NCBI GenBank assembly: GCA_910577195.1
Contig: CAJTLP010000001.1
Span: 62,001 to 126,000, forward strand
DNA length: 64,000 nucleotides
Direction: 5' to 3'
From: an uncultured Eubacterium sp.
GTDB taxonomy: Bacteria > Bacillota > Clostridia > Oscillospirales > Acutalibacteraceae
A program made the position numbers and the translations under genes. Each line of letters begins with the position of its first letter. Position 1 is the first letter of the stretch. Of this stretch, positions 44,390-53,216 are shown piece after piece. The notes below the pieces were generated by a model. That model had not been told where the DNA came from and did not search any database. It saw only the letters and a program-made list of their open reading frames with translations.

Positions 44390-45202
44390 TTATGTATCAA
44401 GTGCTTTATGAAGAAAAGCCTTAAGAATTTCACTTTTCGGATGATTAAACAGCTCATCCGGTGTGCCAAATTCCTCAATAACACCGTTTGCCATAAAGAT
44501 TACCTTATCAGCAACATTCCTTGCAAATTCCATTTCGTGGGTAACAACAATCATTGTACTGTTGCCTGTTTTAAGGCTGCGTATAACATTTAGCACCTCG
44601 CCTGTAAGCTCAGGGTCAAGTGCTGAAGTAGGCTCATCAAAGCAAAGAATATCCGGCTGCATTGCCAGTGCACGTGCAATTGCCACACGCTGCTGCTGGC
44701 CGCCCGAAAGCTCACAGGGATAAGACTTTGCCTTTTCTGTAAGTCCTACACGCTCAAGAAGGCTGTTTGCATTTTCCTCAATTTCAGCAGCACGCTGTGA
44801 TTTATAATTTTTAGGAAGGTCCTTCTTCGCCTTTTTCATGGACTTGATTTCACTCTTGAGAGCAAGCCTTGGTGCAAGCGTAAGATTGTCGAAAACAGTA
44901 TACTGCGGAAAAAGGTTAAACTGCTGAAAAACAAGACCGAAATGAAGCCTGTTCCTTCTGATTTCCTTTTCACTGAGCGTATTTTTATCAGCAGTGTCAA
45001 GAAGTGTTTCTCCGTTCACACGAATAGAACCGGTGTCAGGCGTTTCAAGAAAGTTAAGGCATCTTAAAAGAGTTGTTTTACCGCTGCCTGATGAACCGAT
45101 AATAACCAGCACATCACCCTTTTCAAGTGAAAAGTCAATACCCTTAAGCACTTCATTGCTGCCAAAGCTTTTATGTATATTATTAACCTCTAATATTGAC
45201 AT
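44390..45202 (-). CDS. Amino acid ABC transporter ATP-binding protein
   Basis: A 270-residue ATPase of the GlnQ/HisP type for polar amino acids. Walker A GSSGSGKT is at 36-43, Q-loop VFQQFNLFPQ near 92, signature LSGGQQQRVAIARAL at 165-179, Walker B ILCFDEPTSALDPE, and the switch histidine in VTHEMEF. An insertion of about 25 residues (PRLALKSEIKSMKKAKKDLP and onward, 111-140) lies between the Q-loop and the signature and is absent from standard members. It is the last gene of the importer operon. Confidence 0.95.
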   Translation of the reverse strand: MSILEVNNIHKSFGSNEVLKGIDFSLEKGDVLVIIGSSGSGKTTLLRCLNFLETPDTGSIRVNGETLLDTADKNTLSEKEIRRNRLHFGLVFQQFNLFPQYTVFDNLTLAPRLALKSEIKSMKKAKKDLPKNYKSQRAAEIEENANSLLERVGLTEKAKSYPCELSGGQQQRVAIARALAMQPDILCFDEPTSALDPELTGEVLNVIRSLKTGNSTMIVVTHEMEFARNVADKVIFMANGVIEEFGTPDELFNHPKSEILKAFLHKALDT

Positions 45203-45206
45203 CGCT

Positions 45207-45902
45207 TTAACCTCTGTAATAATCTAATTTTTTCTCAATCTTACCAAACAAAATTGTAAGTATGCCGCAGAACAGCAAATAGAATACACCTGTATAAAGC
45301 AACGGCCATAAAAGTCCGTCAAGCTTCATAAATTTTTCACCTGCCCAGATGATTTCATATACTGAAATAACACGTGCAAGAGAGGTATCCTTAACAAGTG
45401 TGATAATTTCATTGCTCATAGGGGGAATAATTCTTTTGATAACCTGGAGCAATACTACCTTGAAGAAAATCTGTGTTTTGCTCATACCGAGCACCTGTCC
45501 TGCCTCGTACTGCCCTTCAGGTATTGCTTCAATTCCGCCTCTGAAAATTTCTGAAAAATAGCAGGAATAATTAATGATGAATGCCACTGATACTGCGACA
45601 AAGCGTTCCATAACAGTCCACGATGCAATCCAGGTTATCAGTGCATTCGGATTATCTATATTTTGTGCCCAGTTGCTGATTAATCCCGGTCCGTAAAAAA
45701 CTACAATCATCTGAAGAACCAGCGGTGTACCTCTGATAATCCAGATGAATGTTTTAAATATAGCTTTTATCGGTTTAATTTTACTCATTGAGCCAAAGCT
45801 CACTAATAAACCTAAAGGAAGAGCAATAACCAGCGTAACACCAAACAACTTTAAAGTGGTAAAAAATCCCTCCAGAAGAGATTTGGTGACTTCTAAAAAC
45901 AT
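45207..45902 (-). CDS. Amino acid ABC transporter permease
   Basis: A 231-residue HisM/GlnP-type permease with five hydrophobic segments. RGTPLVLQMIVVFYG follows the family pattern, and the EAA loop QVLGMSKTQIFFKVVLLQVI contacts the ATPase. It lies four bases before the ATPase gene and about 90 bases after the binding-protein gene. Confidence 0.95.
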   Translation of the reverse strand: MFLEVTKSLLEGFFTTLKLFGVTLVIALPLGLLVSFGSMSKIKPIKAIFKTFIWIIRGTPLVLQMIVVFYGPGLISNWAQNIDNPNALITWIASWTVMERFVAVSVAFIINYSCYFSEIFRGGIEAIPEGQYEAGQVLGMSKTQIFFKVVLLQVIKRIIPPMSNEIITLVKDTSLARVISVYEIIWAGEKFMKLDGLLWPLLYTGVFYLLFCGILTILFGKIEKKLDYYRG

Positions 45903-45924
45903 ATCGTTCCTCTCATAAATCAGA

Positions 45925-45984
45925 CAAGAGCCGAATATAGCATAGAAAGAAAATGATTTTCTATGCTATTCATTCCGGCTCTTG
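45925..45984 (-). other. Intra-operon hairpin between binding protein and permease
   Basis: Two blocks, CAAGAGCCG and ATAGCATAGAAA, pair with their complements across an internal loop (arms 45925-45948 and 45958-45984). No U-run follows, so this is more likely a processing or stabilising hairpin than a terminator. Such elements commonly raise binding-protein mRNA over permease mRNA. Confidence 0.75.
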
Positions 45985-45993
45985 AATCAGTAT

Positions 45994-46830
45994 TTATTTT
46001 ATAATTGTGATTTCATACTTTTCAGCGAGCTTATCAAGCGTGCCGTCAGCAATAAGCTCTTTCTTAATCTCGTTGAATTTAGCAGTAAGGTCTGAGCCCT
46101 TTCTGAATGCAACACCATACTCCTCAGCTTCAAGCTTAATTGAGAAACCTAAGGTTGGATTGCCTGAGCCTTCACCTGTCATTGAATTCGCCATTGTTAA
46201 ATCAATAATACAAGCATCAGCAGAGCCTGAAGCAACCTCTGTAAGAGCAAGAGCCTGTGTATCGGAAACAACAAGATTAGTAAGACCTGCTGCCTGTGCT
46301 GCCTTTTCACCTGCTGAGCCGCCTTCAACAGCAATGCTTAAATCCTTGAGTGATGCGGCATCCTGATACTTGTCAAGGTTACTGCTCTTCATAACAACAA
46401 CCTGTGCATTTTCAGCATAAGCCTCAGATACATCCGTAGCCTCTTTAACCTCATCTGTAATGGTCATACCGTTCCAGATAGCATCAATATTCTTTGTATT
46501 AAGCTCATTGAATTTATTGTTCCAGTTGATTTCAACAAACTCAACCTCGACACCGAGCTTTTCAGCAACAGCCTGAGCAAACTCTGTATCAAAACCTGTC
46601 CAGCTGCCCTCAGCATCCTTATAGTTCATCGGCTTATACTCAGTAATACCGACAACAAGCTTGTCCTTCTGCTTGATAAAATCAATATCAGCAACCTCAG
46701 CTGCTGTGTTAGATGATGTGTTGTCCTTAGCTGTGTCGTCTGTCTTTGCGTCCTTTGAGCAAGCAGCAAATAATGTAACAACTGAGAAGGCCATTACCAC
46801 TGCAAGAAGGACTGATAATACTTTTTTCAT
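45994..46830 (-). CDS. Amino acid ABC transporter substrate-binding lipoprotein
   Basis: A 278-residue family 3 solute-binding protein, lipid-anchored outside the membrane. The lipobox LFAAC places the modified cysteine near residue 24, followed by a Thr/Asp/Ser linker. The core motifs LVVGITEYKPMNYKDAEGSW and GFDTEFAQAVAEKLG are typical of polar amino acid binding. The chosen ATG at 46830 has AAAGGAA upstream; an in-frame TTG at 46848 is part of that site. It heads the operon with permease and ATPase. Confidence 0.95.
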   Translation of the reverse strand: MKKVLSVLLAVVMAFSVVTLFAACSKDAKTDDTAKDNTSSNTAAEVADIDFIKQKDKLVVGITEYKPMNYKDAEGSWTGFDTEFAQAVAEKLGVEVEFVEINWNNKFNELNTKNIDAIWNGMTITDEVKEATDVSEAYAENAQVVVMKSSNLDKYQDAASLKDLSIAVEGGSAGEKAAQAAGLTNLVVSDTQALALTEVASGSADACIIDLTMANSMTGEGSGNPTLGFSIKLEAEEYGVAFRKGSDLTAKFNEIKKELIADGTLDKLAEKYEITIIK

Positions 46831-46860
46831 TTCAATAATTCCTTTCAAAATTAATCATTG

Positions 46861-46894
46861 CACTGTGATAACACATTAGTGCTTTGCCACAGTG
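46861..46894. repeat. Short inverted repeat in the importer operon leader
   Basis: CACTGTG (46861-46867) and CACAGTG (46888-46894) form a 7-bp dyad with a 20-base spacer between the promoter and binding-protein gene. It could be an operator or leader hairpin. Confidence 0.35.
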
Positions 46895-46909
46895 AATTGT
46901 TATGCTGAC

Positions 46910-46938
46910 ATTATAGCAGATATTTTTATAAAAAGCAA
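46910..46938 (-). promoter_or_regulatory. Promoter of the amino acid importer operon
   Basis: On the minus strand, TTGCTT (complement of 46933-46938) and TATAAT (complement of 46910-46915) with a 17-base spacer ending in TGC. Confidence 0.7.
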
Positions 46939-46948
46939 TACTAAAAAA

Positions 46949-46977
46949 ACACCCAATACAGTTGGCGTATTGGGTGT
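46949..46977 (-). terminator. Terminator after the DUF6056-type gene
   Basis: ACACCCAATAC (46949-46959) and GTATTGGGTGT (46967-46977), followed on the minus strand by a run of seven T. Confidence 0.85.
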
Positions 46978-47007
46978 CTGAATATTTCAATATTATTTTA
47001 TTTCCAA

Positions 47008-48531
47008 TCATTTGTCACTTGCAGAAATATATTCAATCTTTATATGCTTATCAATATCATAAAAGAGCTTGAATCTTCTTTTCCAGACCTTTTCATCAAG
47101 GTCGGAACACCATACATATTCCTTGTACGGCAGCTCCTCAATCTGAATTTTTTCAATACCATTCTGCACATCCTGCTGTGCCTTCTCAATTCTTGCATTA
47201 TTGCTGACTGCGATTGTACCGTAAATATAGAACAGATAAATCAAGCCGACTGCCGCCGTAATTATCGCAGCCTTTGATATTTTATCACATTTACGCTTTA
47301 TATCTTCATCAAACAAGCTGTAGAACTCCATACCGAGATAAAGCATCATAACATAAGGAGCGAAGAAGCATCTGCTGCCGATCGGCGTAACAACAAGCAG
47401 CGGTGCAATCATACAACCTGTACTGCCGAGAATAAAAAACAATTTTAATTTGCGATTTATATCAAACGGCAGAACAAATAAAAAGATTATGAATGCCAGA
47501 ATATAAACCGCCGTTACGGCGCCCTCAGCCAGCAGAAGCAACTTATGTTCATTCAAACCTCTCTTATACAGAATAAAAGAGGTTACTGCAAATGCCATCA
47601 TAGCGGCAATTGAAACGACCATAGCAGTAATTGAAATTGTACCGAAAACCTTTGATTTATTTGACAGCCTGTCCTTTATCATAAACCATATTACAATGCA
47701 GGTACCTATCAGAAAAAGATTTAAAACAATATTATTTATAAAACCTTCACTTGCAATTGTTCCGAAATATGCCTTAAGTGCTTTAACAATAATACCGTCC
47801 TCACTGCCGATTGTTCTGTATTTATCGCTTCCTTCAGCAACCGAACGGTAAACGGAATTTGAAAACATCAGTGCAGTACCGGCAATTGTTCCGATAAAAT
47901 AAGAAACATACTGAATATAAACCTTTTTGAATTTTATGAATGTAAATACAATAACATAAATGGCAAGAAGAACATTATATATTGTAAGGTATTCAACAAT
48001 CAGCGTATTGGCAAAGCCGAGTACCGCCAGCGGTAAAGCCGCGATTACGGAATTCTTCGGCTTTTCGGTATCGTATATATTATTTACATAACAAATATAT
48101 ATAAGTGTCAGAAAAATGGATGTTGTATAATTCGCAAAGCCTGATGTCCACACAACAGCCTGCCGCAGAAGTGTAACCGGCATAAACAGCAAAACAGTTG
48201 ATATGATAAACACACCGTTTTTCTGCTTCCCTGTCAATTTGTTTACAATAGCAATAATTCCGGTCAGGCAAAAAGACATCGTCACGGCTTTCAGCAGATT
48301 TGAACGTGTGAGTGCAAGAACAATCAGATTGCCGAAATATCGTCCGCTGTAGTTGTCAAACCAATTATTCAATCGGTCAATACCAATCTGGCTGCCCCAT
48401 GCCCAGTCATCACCTGAATACGGAAATAAAAGACATAATAAAAACAGTAAAACAAATATAATTGCGTATGTTATTATCAGATTTCTGTTTGCATTTCTTT
48501 TGGTAAGCTTATCCATAAAAAACCTCTTCAC
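47008..48531 (-). CDS. Polytopic membrane protein, DUF6056-like
   Basis: A 507-residue membrane protein with twelve to thirteen hydrophobic segments and a short hydrophilic C-terminus. The N-terminal PYSGDDWAWGSQIG and GRYFGNLIVL resemble DUF6056 proteins and, more distantly, GT-C type glycosyltransferases, which carry acidic residues in the first outer loop. A role in cell-surface glycan assembly is plausible only by this resemblance. It may start at 48516 (MDKLTKRN) instead. It is transcribed alone, with its own terminator. Confidence 0.65.
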   Translation of the reverse strand: MKRFFMDKLTKRNANRNLIITYAIIFVLLFLLCLLFPYSGDDWAWGSQIGIDRLNNWFDNYSGRYFGNLIVLALTRSNLLKAVTMSFCLTGIIAIVNKLTGKQKNGVFIISTVLLFMPVTLLRQAVVWTSGFANYTTSIFLTLIYICYVNNIYDTEKPKNSVIAALPLAVLGFANTLIVEYLTIYNVLLAIYVIVFTFIKFKKVYIQYVSYFIGTIAGTALMFSNSVYRSVAEGSDKYRTIGSEDGIIVKALKAYFGTIASEGFINNIVLNLFLIGTCIVIWFMIKDRLSNKSKVFGTISITAMVVSIAAMMAFAVTSFILYKRGLNEHKLLLLAEGAVTAVYILAFIIFLFVLPFDINRKLKLFFILGSTGCMIAPLLVVTPIGSRCFFAPYVMMLYLGMEFYSLFDEDIKRKCDKISKAAIITAAVGLIYLFYIYGTIAVSNNARIEKAQQDVQNGIEKIQIEELPYKEYVWCSDLDEKVWKRRFKLFYDIDKHIKIEYISASDK

Positions 48532-48604
48532 TAAATAATATCAAAAATTATTGTATCACAGTTTGCATTATACAACAAGGTTAAATTGAAATTTTTATTA
48601 AACA

Positions 48605-49435
48605 TTAATAGCATTCAAGGAAATTATGTTTAACAGAATTTTTCTTATATGCAATCACAGTATCCAGATTTACATTTTCCACACTTTTAAAAATATTGTT
48701 TTCAACCTGAGGATTGATTTTTTTCATCTCTCTTATCATATTTTTAATTTCAAGACGTTTTGAAAGATTTTCCTTTTCATTAACCGCACAATTCTCGGTA
48801 AACTTACAGGCGCACTGTAAAAATGTTAAATCGTTGTAATCACGCCAGCGTTTGATTTCATCCTCACGAATAAGATACATTGGGCGGATAAGCTCCATTC
48901 CGTCAAAATTTGTGCTGTGAAGCTTCGGCATCATTGTCTGTACCTGCCCTGCATAGAGCATACTCATCAGTATTGTTTCAATCACATCATCGTAGTGATG
49001 CCCCAATGCAATTTTATTGCAGCCCATCATTTTCGCCTGATTATACAGATATCCGCGGCGCATTCTTGCACAGAGATAACAGGGTGACTTTTCAACATGA
49101 AATACGGACTCAAAAATATTTGATTCAAAAATCGTAACAGGAACATTCAAAAGTTTGGCATTATATTCTATCTGCTCACGGTTTGCCCTGCTATAGCCAG
49201 GATCCATTACAATATATTCCACCTCAAAGGGGAACTTATTATGCCTTTTCAGCTCCTGAAAAAGCTTTGCCATAAGCATAGAATCCTTGCCGCCTGAAAT
49301 ACATACGGCAATTCTGTCTCCCTCCTGTATCAGCTCATAATCGTTAATTGCAGCAGTAAATCTGCTCCATATCCCCTTATGAAATCTTTTGTTGATACTG
49401 CGTTCAACTTCCTTCGCTTTATCTGAATTCTGCAC
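48605..49435 (-). CDS. TtcA-family tRNA 2-thiocytidine biosynthesis protein
   Basis: A 276-residue ATP pyrophosphatase with the PP-loop SGGKDSM near residue 47. CYLCARMRRG near residue 118 supplies two cysteines, and CACKFTENC lies near 205; together they match the cysteine arrangement of TtcA-like enzymes that hold an iron-sulfur cluster. In the best-known case TtcA thiolates C32 of tRNA. The close relative group in clostridia has untested substrates. Confidence 0.85.
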   Translation of the reverse strand: MQNSDKAKEVERSINKRFHKGIWSRFTAAINDYELIQEGDRIAVCISGGKDSMLMAKLFQELKRHNKFPFEVEYIVMDPGYSRANREQIEYNAKLLNVPVTIFESNIFESVFHVEKSPCYLCARMRRGYLYNQAKMMGCNKIALGHHYDDVIETILMSMLYAGQVQTMMPKLHSTNFDGMELIRPMYLIREDEIKRWRDYNDLTFLQCACKFTENCAVNEKENLSKRLEIKNMIREMKKINPQVENNIFKSVENVNLDTVIAYKKNSVKHNFLECY

Positions 49436-49540
49436 TGTTTCAACCTCTTACTTAACTGTTAATTTTGATAAAAATATATTATCATAAAGAGCATTTTCTG
49501 TAAAGGTTACAAATTCTTACTTATTTTGCGTATTTTTTAT

Positions 49541-49568
49541 TTGCCTTTTTCATTTATTCTGCTATAAT
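49541..49568 (+). promoter_or_regulatory. Promoter of the PurF-like gene
   Basis: TTGCCT at 49541-49546 and an extended -10 TGCTATAAT ending at 49568, spacer 16 bases. A weak hairpin, GCAGAA with TTCTGC (49576-49607), lies in the leader. Confidence 0.6.
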
Positions 49569-49636
49569 ATCTGTGGCAGAAAATGAAACTGCTTTTTCAG
49601 CTTCTGCACTCTAATTCATATAATGAGAGGATAACT

Positions 49637-51043
49637 ATGGGCGGATTTTTTGCAACTGCATCTAAAGAAGACTGCGTATTCGATTTGTTCTACGGCGTTG
49701 ATTATCATTCACATCTTGGCACAAGACGTGCCGGAATGGCAGTTTACAGCGAGGAAAACGGCTTTGACAAAGCGATTCACAATATCGAAAATGCACCTTT
49801 CAGGACTAAATTTACTAAGGAATCAAATGAAATGCACGGAACACTCGGTATCGGATGCATTTCGGACTTTGAGGCTCAGCCTATCTTAGTACGTTCACAT
49901 CACGGAACTTTTGCTGTTACAACAGTCGGAAAAATCAACAATGCGGATGAAATAGTTGATCAGATTATCAAAACCAATACCCATTTCTTTGAAATGCAGA
50001 ATGGTGAAATTAATCAGACTGAGCTTGTAGCGGCTATTATTAATCAAAAGGATAATTTCATTGACGGCATACGTTATGCACAGGAAATTGTCGAAGGCTC
50101 ACTCAGTATGCTTGTGCTGACACCATTGGGTATATACTGCGCAAGGGATAAAATGGGCAGGACTCCGATTGTAATCGGCAAAAAGGATACCGGCTTCTGT
50201 GCAAGCTTTGAGAGCTTTGCCTATCTCAATCTCGGCTATACTGATTATAAAGAGCTCGGACCGGGTGAAATCGCAATCATGACATCCGACGGTATAAAAA
50301 CCGTTGTTGCACCGGGCAAGGATATGAAAATCTGTACCTTCCTGTGGATTTATTACGGCTATCCTTCATCTTCATATGAAGGCATCAGCGTTGAAAAGAT
50401 GAGATACAGCTGCGGACAGGCACTTGCAAAGCGAGACAATGTAAAGCCTGATATCGTTGCAGGTGTACCTGATTCAGGTATCGCCCACGCTATCGGATAT
50501 TCAAATGAATCAGGCGTACCTTTCTCACGTCCTTTTGTAAAGTATACACCAACCTGGCCTCGTTCCTTTATGCCGACACATCAGACAAAGAGAAACCTCA
50601 TTGCAAAAATGAAGCTGATTCCGATTCACGATCTGATTGACGGAAAAAGCCTGCTTCTTATCGACGACTCCATTGTTCGCGGAACACAGCTGCGTGAAAC
50701 AACAGAGTTTCTTTACAACAGCGGTGCAAAGGAGGTACATATCAGACCTGCATGCCCTCCGCTGGTTTACGGCTGCAAATATCTTAACTTTTCACGCTCG
50801 ACTTCAGAAATGGAATTGATTACACGCAGAGTGATTAAGGAGCTTGAAGGCGGCGACCCTGATGATAAAACACTGAAGGAGTACACTGATCCCGACAGTG
50901 AAAAATATCAGAAAATGGTTGATAAGATTTGTGAAAAGCTTCACTTTACCTCTCTTCGTTACCACAGACTTGACGATATGATTGAGTCAGTCGGCATCGG
51001 AGCAGAAAAACTTTGCACCTACTGCTGGAACGGTGAAGAATAA
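49637..51043 (+). CDS. Amidophosphoribosyltransferase-like protein (PurF paralogue)
   Basis: A 468-residue protein of the PurF architecture: an N-terminal class II glutaminase-like domain and a C-terminal phosphoribosyltransferase domain. The PRPP-binding motif LLLIDDSIVRGTQ is near residues 341-353 and matches PurF. The N-terminus reads MGGFFATASKEDCVFDLFYG, so there is no cysteine at position 2 to act as nucleophile; the first cysteine is residue 13. The remaining HLGTRRAGMAV matches the usual QHRGQESAG position only loosely. It may use ammonia, or have a different role. The start at 49637 follows an AGAGGA site; an in-frame ATG at 49583 lacks support. No other purine gene is nearby. Confidence 0.85.
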   Translation: MGGFFATASKEDCVFDLFYGVDYHSHLGTRRAGMAVYSEENGFDKAIHNIENAPFRTKFTKESNEMHGTLGIGCISDFEAQPILVRSHHGTFAVTTVGKINNADEIVDQIIKTNTHFFEMQNGEINQTELVAAIINQKDNFIDGIRYAQEIVEGSLSMLVLTPLGIYCARDKMGRTPIVIGKKDTGFCASFESFAYLNLGYTDYKELGPGEIAIMTSDGIKTVVAPGKDMKICTFLWIYYGYPSSSYEGISVEKMRYSCGQALAKRDNVKPDIVAGVPDSGIAHAIGYSNESGVPFSRPFVKYTPTWPRSFMPTHQTKRNLIAKMKLIPIHDLIDGKSLLLIDDSIVRGTQLRETTEFLYNSGAKEVHIRPACPPLVYGCKYLNFSRSTSEMELITRRVIKELEGGDPDDKTLKEYTDPDSEKYQKMVDKICEKLHFTSLRYHRLDDMIESVGIGAEKLCTYCWNGEE

Positions 51044-51070
51044 TTCCGACACCGTTCGACATAATCCGAC

Positions 51071-51125
51071 AAAAGCATTTGTATTTCAATGTATTTAGTT
51101 CAAAGAAATGCAGGTGCTTTTTACT
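51071..51125 (+). terminator. Terminator after the PurF-like gene
   Basis: Imperfect stem, arms 51071-51086 and 51106-51122, with mismatches in the middle, followed by a long T-run. Confidence 0.7.
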
Positions 51126-51169
51126 TTTTTTTCATAAAAATTACCAAAATTTGCCAATTTTTACATATT

Positions 51170-51198
51170 TTGTGAATTTTCTCTGTACAAACTATAAA
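51170..51198 (+). promoter_or_regulatory. Promoter of the ECF sigma operon
   Basis: TTGTGA at 51170-51175 and TATAAA at 51193-51198 with a 17-base spacer. Between it and the start codon lies a small dyad, CAAAAG (51217-51222) with CTTTTG (51232-51237). Confidence 0.5.
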
Positions 51199-51253
51199 AA
51201 ATGGATTATAATAATCCAAAAGAGGTTATACCTTTTGAATTAGGAGGATTAAC

Positions 51254-51811
51254 ATGCCTATTATTTCAGAAGAGAATAAGAAATTATGTGAAAAGCTTTG
51301 GAATGAATATGAGCCTCGCTTAAGACAGCTTTGCCGTAAAAAGCTTGACAGCTATCTTACAGAAGCCGATGAGGTTGTTTCCGACGCATATCTGATTTTA
51401 TGCAAGGCATTTGCAGAGGAAAAAGAAATCAAGAATCCTGCTGCTTGGCTTTATGGTACAGTAAACAATCTTATTAAAGAGAAGTATGCTGAAATCAGAA
51501 AGCACAAGGAGAAAGAGACAAGTCTTTTCAATTATGACAATAAGCTTATGTATGACATTCCTTATACATTTGATTTTCTTGAGGAAATTGTCAGCGATTA
51601 CAGAATTGAAGACTCTCGCCTTGACATCATCAATAATTCATTATCCGAAGATGAGGCTAAGTTGCTTGAATACATTTACGACGATGGTATGAGCTATAAG
51701 AAAATAGCAAAGCTTTATGATACCACTGAAGATGCTATTAAGCAGCGTGCTTACCGACTTCGCAAAAAGATATACAAATTCGTAAAAATCGAATCGGATA
51801 AATTTATTTAA
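51254..51811 (+). CDS. ECF-type RNA polymerase sigma factor
   Basis: A 185-residue sigma-70 family factor. Region 2 is in the first 85 residues (LWNEYEPRLRQLCRKKLDSY, ADEVVSDAYLILCKAF, NPAAWLYGTVNNLIKEKYAE), and region 4 near residue 125-180 (LSEDEAKLLEYIYDDGMSYK with the TEDAIKQRAYRLRKKI recognition helix). It directs transcription of a small regulon, probably including its own operon. The next gene looks like its membrane partner. Confidence 0.88.
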   Translation: MPIISEENKKLCEKLWNEYEPRLRQLCRKKLDSYLTEADEVVSDAYLILCKAFAEEKEIKNPAAWLYGTVNNLIKEKYAEIRKHKEKETSLFNYDNKLMYDIPYTFDFLEEIVSDYRIEDSRLDIINNSLSEDEAKLLEYIYDDGMSYKKIAKLYDTTEDAIKQRAYRLRKKIYKFVKIESDKFI

Positions 51812-51866
51812 AATTTTTGTGTTACCTTTTTGCAAAGCAGTAACGTTAATAAAGAGGTGAGAATTG

Positions 51867-52682
51867 ATGACAAAGGAAACATTGAAAAAAATACTAAGTG
51901 AAAAATCAATGTCATTTTCTGAAAAAGAAATACATGATATGATGGACGCTGAGCTGGAAAAAAGTCCTGAGGAAATGGATACCCATTTCGTTGATTTGTG
52001 TCTTGATGTCCTTGACGGCAAATACGGCGAGGGTTACTATGTAACCGACAGAGAAAATACGGAAAATGCCGATAAAGACGAGGAAGCCAAGAAGGCTGAA
52101 TTAAGGAAAAAGCGTCTTAAAATTTCAAGGAATTTATTGATAGCGGCAGTGGTAACTACCATTCTGACTTTCTCTGCAACAGCAGGTGCGAAGGCTGTTT
52201 TTGTCAATGCGGATGAAAATCTGGTAACTTACATCACAAACCATTTCAATATTGATTTAAAGCAGAATGCAATGGAAGATGATACGCTCAACATTGTGGA
52301 TGATCTTCACACGGATGGAATTGAAAATGTTGTTTTGCCATCTGCAATTGTTAATGATGAATATGTTGTATCTAATTACAATCATTCTGATAACTGTACA
52401 AATTTTGATATAGAAAACAAAAGCACAAAGATAACAGGTTCTCTAAACATATTCCACTATAATGAAGATTATGAATTTTATGTTGGTCAATTCGGAATCA
52501 ACGACGAATATTTTGCTGTTGATCAGGCAAAATGCGACATTGCTAAGGTTTTAGTTCTTAAATCAGAAGACCATATTGCCATTGTTTATGCTTATGACAA
52601 TAATGAATATACTATCACTTTGGATAACTGCGATTCTGATACTGCTATGAAAATTGCTGAAACGATAGGAGTACAGAAATGA
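51867..52682 (+). CDS. Putative anti-sigma factor, single-pass membrane protein
   Basis: A 271-residue protein with a cytoplasmic N-terminus of about 95 residues, a transmembrane helix near residue 90-115 (LLIAAVVTTILTFSATAGA) after a basic stretch, and an extracellular domain of about 150 residues. This is the layout of anti-sigma factors encoded next to ECF sigma genes, but no zinc-binding (ZAS) motif is visible. The start at 51867 is preceded by GAGGTGAG. Four bases overlap with the next gene. Confidence 0.65.
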   Translation: MTKETLKKILSEKSMSFSEKEIHDMMDAELEKSPEEMDTHFVDLCLDVLDGKYGEGYYVTDRENTENADKDEEAKKAELRKKRLKISRNLLIAAVVTTILTFSATAGAKAVFVNADENLVTYITNHFNIDLKQNAMEDDTLNIVDDLHTDGIENVVLPSAIVNDEYVVSNYNHSDNCTNFDIENKSTKITGSLNIFHYNEDYEFYVGQFGINDEYFAVDQAKCDIAKVLVLKSEDHIAIVYAYDNNEYTITLDNCDSDTAMKIAETIGVQK

Positions 52683-53179
52683 GAAGAGTTTTAAAAAGTA
52701 TTTCATTGATTTTATTATCATTAATTATGATTATCCCCTCCATTACAGTCTTTGCCGCTGAAGAAGAGGTGCCTGAATGTCAGGACATAACCATGAGCGA
52801 TGAGGAGATTGACGAATTCCTTGCACCCTATATGGTTGACAATACTATGTCCCGTGCATCGGGATTAATAACAGCTTATGGTATGGGTATTCAGAAAAGT
52901 GGAACAAGCCTGAAAATTGTAGGAAAAACCGCTTGTGCATCCGGTGTAACAAAATGCGGAATTATTGACATAGTAATTCAGCGCAGACTGAGATCAACTG
53001 ATAGTTGGACAAAATACACTTCAATTGAAGATAAGTATAATAGTTCTACTGGATGTGTATTAACAACGTCTATTACAGTACCAAGCGGATACCAGTACAG
53101 AATCAGCTGTACACATTATGCTAAAAAGATTTTATCAACCGAAAAAATTCCAAATATCTCAAACATTGTAACAATGTAA
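52679..53179 (+). CDS. Secreted DUF6147-like protein
   Basis: A 166-residue exported protein with a signal peptide ending near VFA-AEE. The mature part carries CGIIDIVIQRRLRSTDSWTK and GCVLTTSITVPSGYQYR, a pattern I associate with DUF6147 proteins, of unknown function. Five cysteines occur in the mature part, all fitting disulfides. It is the third gene of the sigma/anti-sigma operon, so it is probably either the sensed signal or the output. Confidence 0.6.
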   Translation: MRRVLKSISLILLSLIMIIPSITVFAAEEEVPECQDITMSDEEIDEFLAPYMVDNTMSRASGLITAYGMGIQKSGTSLKIVGKTACASGVTKCGIIDIVIQRRLRSTDSWTKYTSIEDKYNSSTGCVLTTSITVPSGYQYRISCTHYAKKILSTEKIPNISNIVTM

Positions 53180-53181
53180 AC

Positions 53182-53216
53182 AAAAGGACTGACAGATTCA
53201 TCTGTCAGTCCTTTTT
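53182..53216. terminator. Bidirectional terminator between the ECF operon and the AraC gene
   Basis: A 15-bp stem with a TTCA loop (53182-53196 with 53201-53215). The stop codon of the AraC gene lies within the right arm. Confidence 0.9.
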
